Shown here in pieces: positions 25,235 to 34,316 of a stretch of DNA of 64,000 nucleotides (positions are counted from its first letter, which is position 1; each line of letters starts with the position of its first letter). The position numbers and the translations under genes are program-made. The notes beneath the pieces were generated by a model. That model saw nothing but the letters and a program-made list of their open reading frames with translations, was not told where the DNA came from and searched no databases. Source of the stretch: Hymenobacter puniceus (GTDB lineage: Bacteria > Bacteroidota > Bacteroidia > Cytophagales > Hymenobacteraceae); contig NZ_JACSCX010000002.1 of NCBI RefSeq assembly GCF_014333525.1, forward strand, positions 558,001 through 622,000, read 5' to 3'.

Positions 25235-26407
25235 ATGCCTGACTTCAACTCGTTGCCTTGGTGGCTTACTGCTCTCCACGGCTTGGTTTTTTTCCTGACG
25301 CTGGCTAGCCTGGTGGCAACGCTGCTGCCGCTGCTTCGGGAAACAGCGTGGTGGATCCGGGTATTCGATTTTCCGCGCCTGCAGATTGTGGCAGTGGCCT
25401 TGATTACCATGGCAGGGGGCTTGCTGCTAGGTTGGCACACATTGCCTGGCTGGTGGGGAATAGCGGCCCTGGCTGCCCTGGTCGTTGCCATGATCTACCA
25501 GTTTTTCCGAATTCTGCCGTATACCCGGCTATCCAAAAAGCAGGTCGGGGATAGTACGCTGCAGGATGGCAAGCGGCATCTGAGTTTGGTGATGATGAAT
25601 GTGCTGCAGTTCAACAAGCAGGGCCAGCAGGCGCTCAAGGTGATTCAGGACACCGACCCCGATATTATCATGGCAGTGGAAACCGACCAGTGGTGGTATG
25701 AGCAGCTGAAGCCGCTGGAAGAAACGCACCCCTATACCTGCCACGAACCGCTCGACAACACCTACGGACTACTGTTTTTCTCCCGCCTGCCGCTGGAAGG
25801 CTGCGAAATCAAGTACTTGCTCGACGATGACGTGCCCAGCCTGCATACCCTCGTGCAGCTCGCCGATGGCCACACCAAAGTGCGTGTGTATGGCCTGCAC
25901 CCCAAGCCGCCAGCCCCCGCCGAGTCCAAAACCAGTACCAAGCGCGACGCCGAACTACTGTTGGTTGGCAAGGCCATCGATAATAAAGACGAACCAACTA
26001 TTGTGTTCGGGGATATGAACGATGTGGCCTGGTCGCACACCTCCGAGTTGTTCCGCCGCATCAGTGGCCTGATGGACCCACGCGTAGGTCGCGGCCTGCT
26101 GCCTACCTTTCACGCCGATTATTCACTGTTGCGCTGGCCTCTCGACCACGTGTTCGTGTCGGCCGATTTCAAGGTCGATGACATGGAGAGGCTACCGTAT
26201 GTAGGCTCCGACCACTTCCCCATTTACATTAAGCTCAGCTACGAACCACACGACAAGGAGGAGCAAGAAGAAAATTGCGAGGAGGCTGATGCCGACGACC
26301 ACGCCGAGGCCGTTGAAAAAATAAAGGAGGGCTTTGAAGAAGAGAAAGAGGAGGAAGTAGCAGAGGCCGACGACCCCGGGCACAAGACCGAGAAGCTGAC
26401 TACATAG
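25235..26407 (+). CDS. Membrane-anchored endonuclease/exonuclease/phosphatase family protein
   Basis: 390 residues. Three N-terminal membrane segments (residues about 10-30, 42-65 and 70-90) precede an EEP domain: MMNVLQFNKQG, DIIMAVETDQWW (metal-binding Glu), VFGDMNDVAWS (catalytic Asp/Asn), LDHVFVSADF and VGSDHFPIYI (catalytic Asp-His). The last 65 residues are highly acidic (EEEQEENCEEADADDHAE type) and probably disordered. The family includes nucleases and phospho-diester/monoester hydrolases; with this topology the catalytic domain may face either side. The substrate is unknown. It starts 50 bases after purE. Confidence 0.85.
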   Translation: MPDFNSLPWWLTALHGLVFFLTLASLVATLLPLLRETAWWIRVFDFPRLQIVAVALITMAGGLLLGWHTLPGWWGIAALAALVVAMIYQFFRILPYTRLSKKQVGDSTLQDGKRHLSLVMMNVLQFNKQGQQALKVIQDTDPDIIMAVETDQWWYEQLKPLEETHPYTCHEPLDNTYGLLFFSRLPLEGCEIKYLLDDDVPSLHTLVQLADGHTKVRVYGLHPKPPAPAESKTSTKRDAELLLVGKAIDNKDEPTIVFGDMNDVAWSHTSELFRRISGLMDPRVGRGLLPTFHADYSLLRWPLDHVFVSADFKVDDMERLPYVGSDHFPIYIKLSYEPHDKEEQEENCEEADADDHAEAVEKIKEGFEEEKEEEVAEADDPGHKTEKLTT

Positions 26408-26618
26408 TTATAGGTAGGCAATTAGCTGGAAGTAGCTGAACAGTTGAGCTGGATGCCAAGCAGAACCGTAGGACGTTGGTTTGGCTGGCAGGCCAACCGG
26501 CAGAGTGAGTGCGAGCAGAAAATGCACGCTGAAAAAGAGTTTGCATACCAAAAGACTAGATGCAAACACGTAGTTTCGTTGTCCGATTCTCATTTTCCGC
26601 TCTGCTTCCTGTCCAGCT

Positions 26619-27050
26619 ATGAAGTCTTTATTGCCATCCGCAAGCAACCTGCGCATCTACTTCGAAAACCCGGTGGGCATATTGCTGGAACACCCACTTG
26701 GTTATGCCATTGTGCAGTACAAAGCCGGAAAGCGCAACTTCGAGGAAATGAAGGCTTTTCTCACGCATACCAGCACGCTTATGCACGCCCGCAATTGGAA
26801 TAAAATCCTGGGTGACCAGCGTGATATGGTGGCCTTCACGGAGGAAGAGCGCATCTGGATTACCGGAAACTGGCTGCAGCGTACTGGTACTACCGGCCAG
26901 CCAATCTACGGAGCTGTGCTAGTGGCTCACGACGTATTTGCGCGCCTGGCCATGAATTTGGTTATGAACGAGGCCCGTGAGTCCAATCTTATTTACCGTC
27001 TCTTCGAGGAGGAAGCTGCTGCAGAAGCCTGGCTGCGGCAGCTTCCGTAA
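26619..27050 (+). CDS. STAS-like/SpoIIAA-like small protein of unknown function
   Basis: 143 residues without signal peptide. The pattern is alpha/beta: NLRIYFENPVGILLEHPLGY, VQYKAGKRNFEEMKAFLTHT, WNKILGDQRDMVAFTEEERI, AVLVAHDVFARLAMNLVMNE and a terminal acidic helix. The order of strands and the phrase around YAIVQYKAG are compatible with the SpoIIAA-like proteins common in Cytophagales, but no key motif proves it. It ends 47 bases before a strong terminator and is convergent with dnaK. Confidence 0.6.
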   Translation: MKSLLPSASNLRIYFENPVGILLEHPLGYAIVQYKAGKRNFEEMKAFLTHTSTLMHARNWNKILGDQRDMVAFTEEERIWITGNWLQRTGTTGQPIYGAVLVAHDVFARLAMNLVMNEARESNLIYRLFEEEAAAEAWLRQLP

Positions 27051-27096
27051 GCTCAGCCCACTGAAAGGTACCCTGGTAGTGGGGGCCTTACACACG

Positions 27097-27130
27097 AAAA
27101 AGCCCCGAAGCATCTGCTTCGGGGCTTTTT
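27097..27130. terminator. Bidirectional intrinsic terminator
   Basis: AAAAAGCCCCGAAGCA pairs perfectly with its 16-base complement around a two-base loop, between convergent 26619-27050 and dnaK. Confidence 0.9.
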
Positions 27131-27151
27131 TACGCTACGGGCAAGGTAGGC

Positions 27152-29101
27152 TTACTTGTTGCCGTCCACTTCTTCGTAGTCCACGTCGGTAACGTTGTCG
27201 TGAGGCTGGCTTTGCTGGCCGTTGCCGCCGGGCTGGCCGGCACCACCGAAGGGGTTGCCACCGTCGGCGCCGGGCTGGCCGCCTTCGGCACCGCCCTGGG
27301 CGTACATCTCCTGCGAAGCCGCCTGCCAAGCCGTGTTAATGGCTTCCATGGCAGTATCAATCTGGCTGATGTCTTTGCTCTCGTGGGCCTTCTTCAGGTC
27401 GGCAAGGGCATTTTCAACGGCCGTCTTGTTGCCGGCGCTCAGTTTGTCGCCGTACTCTTTCAGTTGCTTCTCCGTCTGGAAAATCATCGAGTCGGCAGCG
27501 TTTACCTTGCCGATACGCTCGGTTTCGGCTTTGTCGGCGTCGGCGTTGGCAGCAGCCTCGGCCCGCATCCGCTCAATGTCAGCATCGGTCAGGCCCGACG
27601 AAGCTTCGATACGGATTTTCTGCTCTTTGCCAGTGCCTTTGTCTTTGGCCGAAACGTGCAGGATGCCGTTAGCATCGATGTCGAAGGTTACTTCGATCTG
27701 CGGAACGCCGCGGGGCGCTGGCGGAATCGAGTCGAGGTGGAAGCGGCCGATGGTACGGTTCTGCGAAGCCAGCGGACGCTCGCCCTGCAGTACATGGATT
27801 TCCACCGACGGCTGCGAGTCCGAAGCCGTCGAGAAGGTCTCGCTCTTCTTGGTCGGAATCGTGGTGTTGCTCTCGATGAGCTTGGTCATGACGCCGCCCA
27901 TCGTTTCGATACCCAACGAAAGCGGGGTCACGTCGAGCAGCAGCACGTCCTTTACTTCACCAGTCAGTACACCGCCCTGGATGGCAGCGCCCACGGCTAC
28001 TACTTCGTCGGGGTTGACGCCTTTCGAAGGCTTTTTGCCGAAGAACTTCTCCACTTCTTCCTGGATGCGCGGAATGCGCGTCGAGCCACCTACAAGGATT
28101 ACCTCATCAATGTCGGAAGTGCTCAGACCAGCATCTTGCAGCGCTTTCTTGCACGGCTCCATCGAGCGACGCACCAGATTATCAGCAAGCTGCTCGAACT
28201 TGGCGCGGCTCAGCTTCACTACCAAGTGCTTGGGGCCTGAAGCCGTAGCCGTCACGTACGGCAGGTTGATTTCAGTTTCCGTCGACGACGACAGCTCTAC
28301 TTTGGCTTTCTCAGCAGCTTCCTTGAGGCGCTGCAGGGCCATAGCGTCTTTACGCAGGTCGAGGCCTTCGTTTTCGCTGGCAAACGTTTCAGCCAGGAAG
28401 TTGATGATTACCTGGTCGAAGTCGTCACCGCCAAGGTGCGTGTCGCCGTTGGTGCTCAGCACTTCAAACACACCATCACCCAGTTCGAGGATGGAAATAT
28501 CGAACGTACCGCCGCCAAGGTCATACACGGCAATCTTCTGGTCTTTGTGCTTTTTGTCGAGGCCGTACGCCAAAGCGGCGGCGGTGGGCTCGTTGATGAT
28601 GCGCTTCACATCGAGGCCGGCAATGGCGCCGGCTTCTTTGGTGGCCTGGCGCTGGGCATCGTTGAAGTAAGCAGGCACCGTAATTACGGCTTCCGTTACT
28701 GGCTGGCCGAGGTAGTCTTCGGCGGTCTGCTTCATTTTCTGCAGTACCATAGCCGAAATTTCCTGCGGCGTATACTGCCTGTCGCCGATTTGTACGGCTA
28801 CCGTATTGTTAGAGCCGCGCACCAGCTCGTACGATACGTGCTTGCTTTCTTCAGTTACTTCACCGAAGCCACGGCCCATGAAACGCTTAATCGACTGTAG
28901 CGTGTTGGTAGGGTTGGTAATCGCCTGGCGCTTGGCCGGGTCACCGACTTTCCGCTCACCCTTGCCGTTGTCGAGGAATGCCACGATGGATGGCGTAGTG
29001 CGGCGGCCTTCGCTGTTCGGAATAACTACCGGCTCGTTGCCTTCCATAACGGCCACGCACGAGTTGGTGGTGCCGAGGTCAATACCAATTATTTTGCCCA
29101 T
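27152..29101 (-). CDS. dnaK: Chaperone protein DnaK (Hsp70)
   Basis: 649 residues, full length. The actin-like ATPase domain starts [19 protein letters not shown] and contains [19 protein letters not shown] and [14 protein letters not shown]. The substrate-binding domain follows ([18 protein letters not shown]), then the helical lid. The end is a Gly/Gln/Pro-rich tail closing on the acidic [13 protein letters not shown], the conserved C-terminus that helps client refolding. It is a cytoplasmic foldase; dnaJ and grpE are not adjacent. The 220-base upstream region carries the dyad TGACA-GAT-TGTCA at 29209-29221, but no CIRCE element was seen. A 482-codon open frame on the opposite strand is a shadow. 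Confidence 0.97.
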   Translation of the reverse strand: MGKIIGIDLGTTNSCVAVMEGNEPVVIPNSEGRRTTPSIVAFLDNGKGERKVGDPAKRQAITNPTNTLQSIKRFMGRGFGEVTEESKHVSYELVRGSNNTVAVQIGDRQYTPQEISAMVLQKMKQTAEDYLGQPVTEAVITVPAYFNDAQRQATKEAGAIAGLDVKRIINEPTAAALAYGLDKKHKDQKIAVYDLGGGTFDISILELGDGVFEVLSTNGDTHLGGDDFDQVIINFLAETFASENEGLDLRKDAMALQRLKEAAEKAKVELSSSTETEINLPYVTATASGPKHLVVKLSRAKFEQLADNLVRRSMEPCKKALQDAGLSTSDIDEVILVGGSTRIPRIQEEVEKFFGKKPSKGVNPDEVVAVGAAIQGGVLTGEVKDVLLLDVTPLSLGIETMGGVMTKLIESNTTIPTKKSETFSTASDSQPSVEIHVLQGERPLASQNRTIGRFHLDSIPPAPRGVPQIEVTFDIDANGILHVSAKDKGTGKEQKIRIEASSGLTDADIERMRAEAAANADADKAETERIGKVNAADSMIFQTEKQLKEYGDKLSAGNKTAVENALADLKKAHESKDISQIDTAMEAINTAWQAASQEMYAQGGAEGGQPGADGGNPFGGAGQPGGNGQQSQPHDNVTDVDYEEVDGNK

Positions 29102-29208
29102 CAGAATGGTTATCGTTTAGGAGTTGGAGTGTCAGGTTGGAGGATGCGAAGTGCTCGCTCTTGGGGAGTTACAAGACGCGTACCAGCCGCAAAAAGCCTG
29201 CTTTTTCG

Positions 29209-29221
29209 TGACAGATTGTCA
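29209..29221. promoter_or_regulatory. Dyad TGACA-GAT-TGTCA upstream of dnaK
   Basis: A perfect 5-base inverted repeat with a 3-base spacer, 108-120 bases before the dnaK ATG. It is a possible regulator site; the regulator is unknown. Confidence 0.3.
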
Positions 29222-29320
29222 TTTATGAGCAGTTCGCTAAGTGGTTTCGCGACGGTCTGGCTTTTACGCAAATAAGCTCGGCAGGATATGCTGACACGGG
29301 GGCAGGGTAGAGTAAAGAGT

Positions 29321-29935
29321 CTAGCTTTTAGCCGGTGCTACCAAGAAGGTGCGTAGTGTGTTGTCCTCGGACTGGAATACTTGTGGGTCTACATTATCTC
29401 CTGGTGTATAATCGGTGTGGAATTTCGTAAGCCCATAGAAGCTTCCACCGAACAACTGAAGATCCGCATCTGCACCCCATTTATAGTTTTGTGCTTGTCC
29501 TACGTCGGCAATAGAAATGATTTCCACTGTTGACTCTGAAAGCATCCTTGCCTCCGCTTTCAACCACAGCTGATTTTGGTAGCCTTGCACAGGTAGATGT
29601 ATCTCAAGGGTAGACTCTGGGTCTATATGGGCTGGTATAAAGGTGTCGAGGAAGAAACTCAGAATTTCAGTGAGGTTTTCAGGGCCTCCAAATGCTTCAA
29701 ATTTGCCATTCTCTACTTTATAGCTGAACCAGTCAGTTGCACTCCTGTCATGCGATACATAACTAATAGTCGTTTGCCTGATACATGTATCTGTTAGATC
29801 TATCGAGACTATCCAGCCAGGATTATCTAATGTTTGTACGGATATACCATGCCAGACAGAAACCCCATATGTGTGCTCCCAATCACCGTTGCAGTTGAGG
29901 ATATACCAGCGTTGAATCCTTTGCAGAAGGTCCAT
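29321..29935 (-). CDS. Imm53-type immunity protein
   Basis: 204 residues. The N-terminal 100 match the immunity protein 53 pattern: LQRIQRWYILNCNGDWEHTY, then IETLDNPGW-like VQTLDNPGWIVSIDL, and WFSYKVENGKFEAFGGPENL. The remaining 100 residues (LEIHLPVQGYQNQLWLKAEA onward) are a second, unrecognised domain. Imm53 proteins protect against toxins of polymorphic toxin systems. No toxin gene is adjacent, so this looks like an orphan antidote. Base composition is distinctly lower in GC than its neighbours, and its start overlaps the 3' end of the upstream hydrolase gene by 53 bases, both signs of recent insertion. Confidence 0.7.
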   Translation of the reverse strand: MDLLQRIQRWYILNCNGDWEHTYGVSVWHGISVQTLDNPGWIVSIDLTDTCIRQTTISYVSHDRSATDWFSYKVENGKFEAFGGPENLTEILSFFLDTFIPAHIDPESTLEIHLPVQGYQNQLWLKAEARMLSESTVEIISIADVGQAQNYKWGADADLQLFGGSFYGLTKFHTDYTPGDNVDPQVFQSEDNTLRTFLVAPAKS

Positions 29936-30890
29936 TAGCTATTAATTGATTTGAGTATGCATTCGTAAACTTCTGAATCGTCTGCTCCCACAGAGCTTTA
30001 TTTTTCCACCAGTAGGGTTCGTGGCCGGAGCCGGGGAAATCCTGCCGCTGCTTTGGGCCACGCAAGGCCGCATAAATGCCGTCGGTTTCGGCACGGGTTA
30101 CGCGCGGGTCGGCGGCGCCCCAGAGTAGCAGCGTGGGCGTGCTGGTGCGCGCCGCGTAGCGCGTGGCGTCTAGGTCGAAGGCCCAGAAGTTGTTGGCCAG
30201 TCCGCCCCACAGCACTAGCAAGTTGGCCATGGGGAAGGGCGGCACGTGCATGGACCGGAAGCGGCTTTGGGCGGTCTGCAACATCGAGCCGTAGGGGCAC
30301 TCCAATATGTTGGCATCGGGCCGGATATCCAGTTCGGCTTCAGCGCGCAACGTAGCCACGGCACCCATGGAGTTGGCGTAGACGAACACTGGGCCGGGTT
30401 GCTGCTGTAGCCAGCGTACGGCCGTGGCTACGTCGTTGGCCTCGTGGTGGCCCACGGTACAGACGTTGCCCTCGGAGCCGCCATTGCCGGCAAAATCGGT
30501 GAGCAGCACGCTGTAGCCGAGGTGGCGGAAGTAAGCGGCTTCGGTCAGAAGCTTGCTTTTAGAGCTGGTGTAGCCGTGAAACAGTGCCACGGTGCCGCGC
30601 GGCTCCGGCACCGGCGCATACCATAATTCCAGCCGGCCGTTGGGGCTGGCGAGGTACACCGTGCGGTACGGAAAGTCCGGCGTCTGCTGGTTGACAGGCT
30701 TGGGGTTTTTGATGCCCGTAAGCAGAATCCCCACTTTCTGCAGCGCCGTCAATTGCTCTGGGTTATCGGTGTGGGAGCCGGGTTCAGTGGTGAAATGCGT
30801 GAAGCGCCAGGCATGGAAGAACGCCACGGCGTTTAGGGATATAGCTGCCAGCAAGAGGCAGACGAGGAGCCGCTTTAGGATAGGGGACAT
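29883..30890 (-). CDS. Membrane-anchored alpha/beta hydrolase
   Basis: 335 residues from the ATG at 30890; another ATG lies two codons upstream. An N-terminal membrane anchor (LKRLLVCLLLAAISLNAVAF) precedes an alpha/beta-hydrolase domain: TVALFHGYTSSKSKLL (oxyanion HG), SVLLTDFAGNGGSEGN, VFVYANSMGAVATLR (nucleophile Ser in NSMGA), TLLLWGAADPRV (acid) and FPGSGHEPYWW (His). It belongs to the BAAT/serine aminopeptidase-like lipases; the substrate is unknown. The last 18 codons run into the Imm53 gene in another frame, so its C-terminus may be altered by insertion of that gene. Confidence 0.82.
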   Translation of the reverse strand: MSPILKRLLVCLLLAAISLNAVAFFHAWRFTHFTTEPGSHTDNPEQLTALQKVGILLTGIKNPKPVNQQTPDFPYRTVYLASPNGRLELWYAPVPEPRGTVALFHGYTSSKSKLLTEAAYFRHLGYSVLLTDFAGNGGSEGNVCTVGHHEANDVATAVRWLQQQPGPVFVYANSMGAVATLRAEAELDIRPDANILECPYGSMLQTAQSRFRSMHVPPFPMANLLVLWGGLANNFWAFDLDATRYAARTSTPTLLLWGAADPRVTRAETDGIYAALRGPKQRQDFPGSGHEPYWWKNKALWEQTIQKFTNAYSNQLIANGPSAKDSTLVYPQLQR

Positions 30891-30998
30891 ATACAAAGCC
30901 GAAATTAAAGCGAAAAGCGAGTTTCCCTCCTTGGAAAGGAAGGGGAACTCGCTCTTATATCTAGCGCAAATAGCACGCTCAGTAAGCAGTATCGGCCA

Positions 30999-31919
30999 CT
31001 AGCCGCGGCTGCTACGGCCGCCACCGGCGGGACCGGGCTTGCGGCCCGCCGTGCCCCGCCCCGCCGATTTCGGGCCGGGCTTGCTACCAGTTTTGCCGGG
31101 TGAGGCATTCTTCGGCTTGCCGTTGGAGGGTTTGGCGCTGAACGTGCCCGGCCGGCCGGCACCGCGGCTGCCGGCAGCGCGACCATCGGCAGTGCCGGCT
31201 TTGGCGCCGCCCTGGCCGCCAAACCCGCCCCGGTTGTAGCCGCCGGCGCTGTTCTGGCCGGTTTTGCTGGTGGCCGGGCGCACGCCGCCGGGCCAGTATT
31301 CCGAGGTTTTGGTGGTGGGTTTATAGGTGCCGGCAGCGGCCGTCTGGGCGGCCATGTCTTCGCGCAGGGTTTGCACTTCGGCTTCAGTCAGCTCGCGCCA
31401 CTGGCCGGGCTGCAGTTCAGCTACGGCCAAGTCGGCGATGCTGGAGCGCACGAGGCGCAGGGTGGGGTAGCCCACGGCAGCCGTCATTTTGCGCACCTGC
31501 CGGTTCATGCCCTGCGAAATCCGGATCTGCACCCAGCTAGTGGGAATGGCAGCCCGGAAACGCACTGGCTTGCTGCGCTCCCAAAGCTGGGGAGCTTCCG
31601 GTAGCATCTCCACCTCAGCGGGGCTGGTATAGCCGGTTTTCAGGTCAACGCCGCGGCGCAGGTTTTCCAGGGCTTCTGCGGTCGGAATACCTTCTACCTG
31701 CACCCAATACGTTTTCGGCACCTTGAAGCGCGGCTCCGACAGGCGGTGCTGCAGCTGCTTGTCGTCGGTGAGCAGCACGAGGCCTTCCGAGTCGTAGTCC
31801 AGCCGGCCCACCGGATAAATGTCGGGCACGGCCACGAAATCCTTGAGTGTCTGGCGCCCGGCTTCGTCGGTGAACTGTGTGAGAACTTCGTAGGGCTTGT
31901 TGAGCAGAATGTAACGCAT
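30999..31919 (-). CDS. rluE: RluE-type 23S rRNA pseudouridine synthase
   Basis: 306 residues from the ATG at 31919, placed by the promoter box four bases upstream; a longer frame would start within a repeat. The catalytic domain is of the RsuA/RluE class without an S4 domain: YILLNKPYEVLTQFTDEAGR, YPVGRLDYDSEGLVLLTDD with the catalytic Asp in GRLDYDSEG, VQVEGIPT, and RISQGMNRQVRKMTAAVGYP. RluE modifies U2457 of E. coli 23S rRNA; the exact site here is inferred. Residues about 195-306 are a low-complexity tail rich in Gly, Arg, Lys, Ser and Pro, a likely RNA-binding disordered extension absent from E. coli RluE. Confidence 0.85.
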   Translation of the reverse strand: MRYILLNKPYEVLTQFTDEAGRQTLKDFVAVPDIYPVGRLDYDSEGLVLLTDDKQLQHRLSEPRFKVPKTYWVQVEGIPTAEALENLRRGVDLKTGYTSPAEVEMLPEAPQLWERSKPVRFRAAIPTSWVQIRISQGMNRQVRKMTAAVGYPTLRLVRSSIADLAVAELQPGQWRELTEAEVQTLREDMAAQTAAAGTYKPTTKTSEYWPGGVRPATSKTGQNSAGGYNRGGFGGQGGAKAGTADGRAAGSRGAGRPGTFSAKPSNGKPKNASPGKTGSKPGPKSAGRGTAGRKPGPAGGGRSSRG

Positions 31920-31923
31920 GGCG

Positions 31924-31931
31924 CAAAGGTA
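31924..31931 (-). promoter_or_regulatory. -7 box of rluE, probably giving a leaderless mRNA
   Basis: TACCTTTG on the minus strand ends four bases (CGCC) before ATG, the same arrangement as at clpS. Confidence 0.6.
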
Positions 31932-31974
31932 CCACGCATTATTGCGCCAGAGTATGTGCCGGCTGTAGAACAAT

Positions 31975-32074
31975 GTAGAGACGCGACACTTCGCGTCTTG
32001 TTGTTGGTGATGTTGTTCTGTAGGCGAAGTGCCAAGACCGTTCAACGACGCGACGCGAAGTGTCGCGTCTCTAC
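31975..32074. repeat. Inverted repeat with perfect 23-bp arms (GTAGAGACGCGACAC family)
   Basis: Arms 31975-31997 and 32052-32074 are perfectly complementary and enclose 54 bases of TTGTTGGTGATGTTGTTC-rich sequence. It sits between the vWA gene end and rluE and may act as a terminator or processing hairpin. Confidence 0.75.
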
Positions 32075-32087
32075 ACCGTTCAACTCA

Positions 32088-34208
32088 TTACACCCCGCCA
32101 GAATACTTGCGGGTAGCCCATTCCAGCGTGGCCAGCGCCAGCAGCACGAAAAACAGCCACTTCAGGTTGATCAGGTCTTTTAAGTCTTCCTGCGAGTAAA
32201 TGACGGGCTTGTAGTCGGCCTTGAGGATGTCGTTGGTGAGCTGCTGAAACTGCTGCGGGAAGTAGAGGCGGGAGTTGCTGCGGCGGGCCAGCTGGTAGAG
32301 CAGGTTGTGGTCGGCGCGGCTCTGCAGGGCTTCAAGCTGCTGCTCCTGCACTAGTACCTCGCCGCGGTCCTGCTGCGCCTGGCCCGAAAGGGTGGCGCGG
32401 GCCACGTAGCGGTAGAGGCCGCCGGGCAGCGCGCCCAAGTGCAGCGGCGCGCCGTCTTCGGCATTGGTATATGTGAACGTGCGGGCTTTCTGCTGCTCAT
32501 CGGTGAGCGTGAGCGTGATTTGCTGGCCGTAAGTGCGTTCGAAGATGGTGTTGTAGGTTTCGGCCGCGAAGGTCACGTCGTCCTGCGAGCTGAACACATC
32601 CTGCGTGGGGTACACGTCGAGGCGCTTCTTGTTGGCGTTCTGCGTGAGCAGCTGCAGCGTGCGGTTCACCAGCCGGTCGTAAGCTTCGGGCCGGTCGTCG
32701 TGTTCCACGGCTTCCTGCAAGCGCCACTGCCAGCTGCCTTCGGTGAGCAAAGTGGCCTGGCGCTGCTGCGGCGTGCCGCCGAAGATCAGCAGCGGCTTCT
32801 GAGTGCGTACCCGGCCCACCTGCTGCCAGAGCGCGGCTTCAGCGCCGCCGCCCAGCCGGTAGTCGCCGAACGGCACCGGGGCGGGCGGGTAGGCGGCAAA
32901 ACGGCGCAGGGCGTCGTCCTCGAAGGTGAAGCGCGAAAAAGCCGGGTTGAGCGTCGGCGTCACGTCGTCGGTCTGGGAGCTGCGGGGCTGCACCGTGAGG
33001 CCTGTACCGAGGGCGTTATAGGCGGGGAAATCGGACTGTGCGCCCAGCACGTAGAGGGCCGGAGTGCGGCGGCGGCGCACCTCGGCCAGCACCTCGGCCC
33101 CCACGCCGGAGCGGGCCGGCAGCTGGTGCAGAATGGCCACATCGTAGTCCTGGCCGGCTTTCAGGGGGTTGATGCCGGGCAGGTAGGTGACAAGGTCGAA
33201 GTTGTCGTTGCCCTGGATGGCGGCGCGCAGGGCCTTAAGGTCGGGGTGGGGGACGGCGCCGGCCAGCAGCACCCGCAGCTTGCCTTTCACCACTTCGAGG
33301 TAAGCAAACTTATTGTTGTTGAGAGCTGTGAATTCGCCGGCCTGGCGCTCCACCACCACTTCGTAGCGGCGCTTGCCGGGCGCAGGAGCCACCACCGTAA
33401 AGGCCACCTTGGTGCGCCGCTGGCCTGCCGGTAGTGCCACGCGCCGGGTCTGGAGCACGCGGCCGTTTTCGCGCAGCTGCACCACGGCCGCGCCGCCCGC
33501 AAACCCGTCGTAGGTGAGGTCGGCTTCAATGGGAAACCGGTTGCCACTGAACGCTACGCGGTTGTAGGTAAGGGCAGGAATATTGAGGTCTTTCTTCGGT
33601 ACTGTGTCGCCCAGGGCCAGGCTGTAAATCGGGAACCGAAACTCCGAGAAAGTCGGCGACTGGCCCTGGTTCACGATGCCATCGGAGGCCAGCACCACGC
33701 CGGCTAGGTTGCGGCCCTCGTAGCTTTCCTGAATGCCACTCAGCAGGGCATTAAGGTCGGTGGAGGCGGCCGTAAAGCGTAGCGAGTCGGCGGAACGCGC
33801 CGGGCCGATGAGCGGGCGGGTTTCCACCGTGAAGCCCTTGGCTTGCAGCGCGGCGGCCATTTGCCGCAACCCGCTGGTGGTCTGGCTCAGCACCGGCCGG
33901 GGCGTAAACAGCGCTACCGACTGCGAGTTGTCGACGGCCAGCACGATGGTGGGCTTTTCGGTGGTGGTGGTCGTGGTGTTGATGAACGGTGAGAGCAGCA
34001 GGAAACACAGGAAGCTCACCACCACGAAGCGCAGCGCCGCCAGCCCGTAGTTCAGGCGGCGGCTCCAGGGCGCCTTGGCCGAGTAAAGCAGCGCCGCATA
34101 GGCCGCGCCCGCTAGCAGGCACGGCAAAATCAACCAGGGAGAAGCAGCTATAGAAATCAAAAGACGGAAATAGCGAGTGAGCAGGCTAAGAACCCCGGCA
34201 AGCGCCAC
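32088..34208 (-). CDS. vWA-fold membrane protein of unknown function
   Basis: 706 residues with a GTG start at 34208; a TTG about 16 codons later is an alternative. Two N-terminal membrane segments (SPWLILPCLLAGAAYAALLY and LRFVVVSFLCFLLLSPF) precede a von Willebrand A-like domain with the metal-site motif VLAVDNSQSVALF and the second motif GVVLASDGIVNQG. A long beta-rich periplasmic part follows, and a C-terminal membrane helix (LKWLFFVLLALATLEW) closes the chain. The layout resembles BatA/BatB-related and other conserved Bacteroidota membrane proteins; the function is not established. The next gene on this strand is rluE. Confidence 0.8.
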   Translation of the reverse strand: MALAGVLSLLTRYFRLLISIAASPWLILPCLLAGAAYAALLYSAKAPWSRRLNYGLAALRFVVVSFLCFLLLSPFINTTTTTTEKPTIVLAVDNSQSVALFTPRPVLSQTTSGLRQMAAALQAKGFTVETRPLIGPARSADSLRFTAASTDLNALLSGIQESYEGRNLAGVVLASDGIVNQGQSPTFSEFRFPIYSLALGDTVPKKDLNIPALTYNRVAFSGNRFPIEADLTYDGFAGGAAVVQLRENGRVLQTRRVALPAGQRRTKVAFTVVAPAPGKRRYEVVVERQAGEFTALNNNKFAYLEVVKGKLRVLLAGAVPHPDLKALRAAIQGNDNFDLVTYLPGINPLKAGQDYDVAILHQLPARSGVGAEVLAEVRRRRTPALYVLGAQSDFPAYNALGTGLTVQPRSSQTDDVTPTLNPAFSRFTFEDDALRRFAAYPPAPVPFGDYRLGGGAEAALWQQVGRVRTQKPLLIFGGTPQQRQATLLTEGSWQWRLQEAVEHDDRPEAYDRLVNRTLQLLTQNANKKRLDVYPTQDVFSSQDDVTFAAETYNTIFERTYGQQITLTLTDEQQKARTFTYTNAEDGAPLHLGALPGGLYRYVARATLSGQAQQDRGEVLVQEQQLEALQSRADHNLLYQLARRSNSRLYFPQQFQQLTNDILKADYKPVIYSQEDLKDLINLKWLFFVLLALATLEWATRKYSGGV

Positions 34209-34316
34209 AGAGTTGCGTAGCGCGCCAAGGCCGGGTAGCGAAGGTAGCAGGTTGCGGGGGGAGAAGACAGAAGGAAACGTGTTGCCGCTTACCTTGGTGC
34301 GTAATCAGGCCCCGCT

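Noticed and set aside
27222..28670. 482-codon open frame antisense to dnaK
   Set aside because: It mirrors the codon structure of dnaK, is rich in Ser, Thr and Arg, and has no domain. Long antisense frames are common over GC-rich conserved genes.
29160..29225. CIRCE heat-shock element before dnaK
   Set aside because: Only a short TGACA/TGTCA dyad is seen; the 9-9-9 CIRCE pattern is absent.
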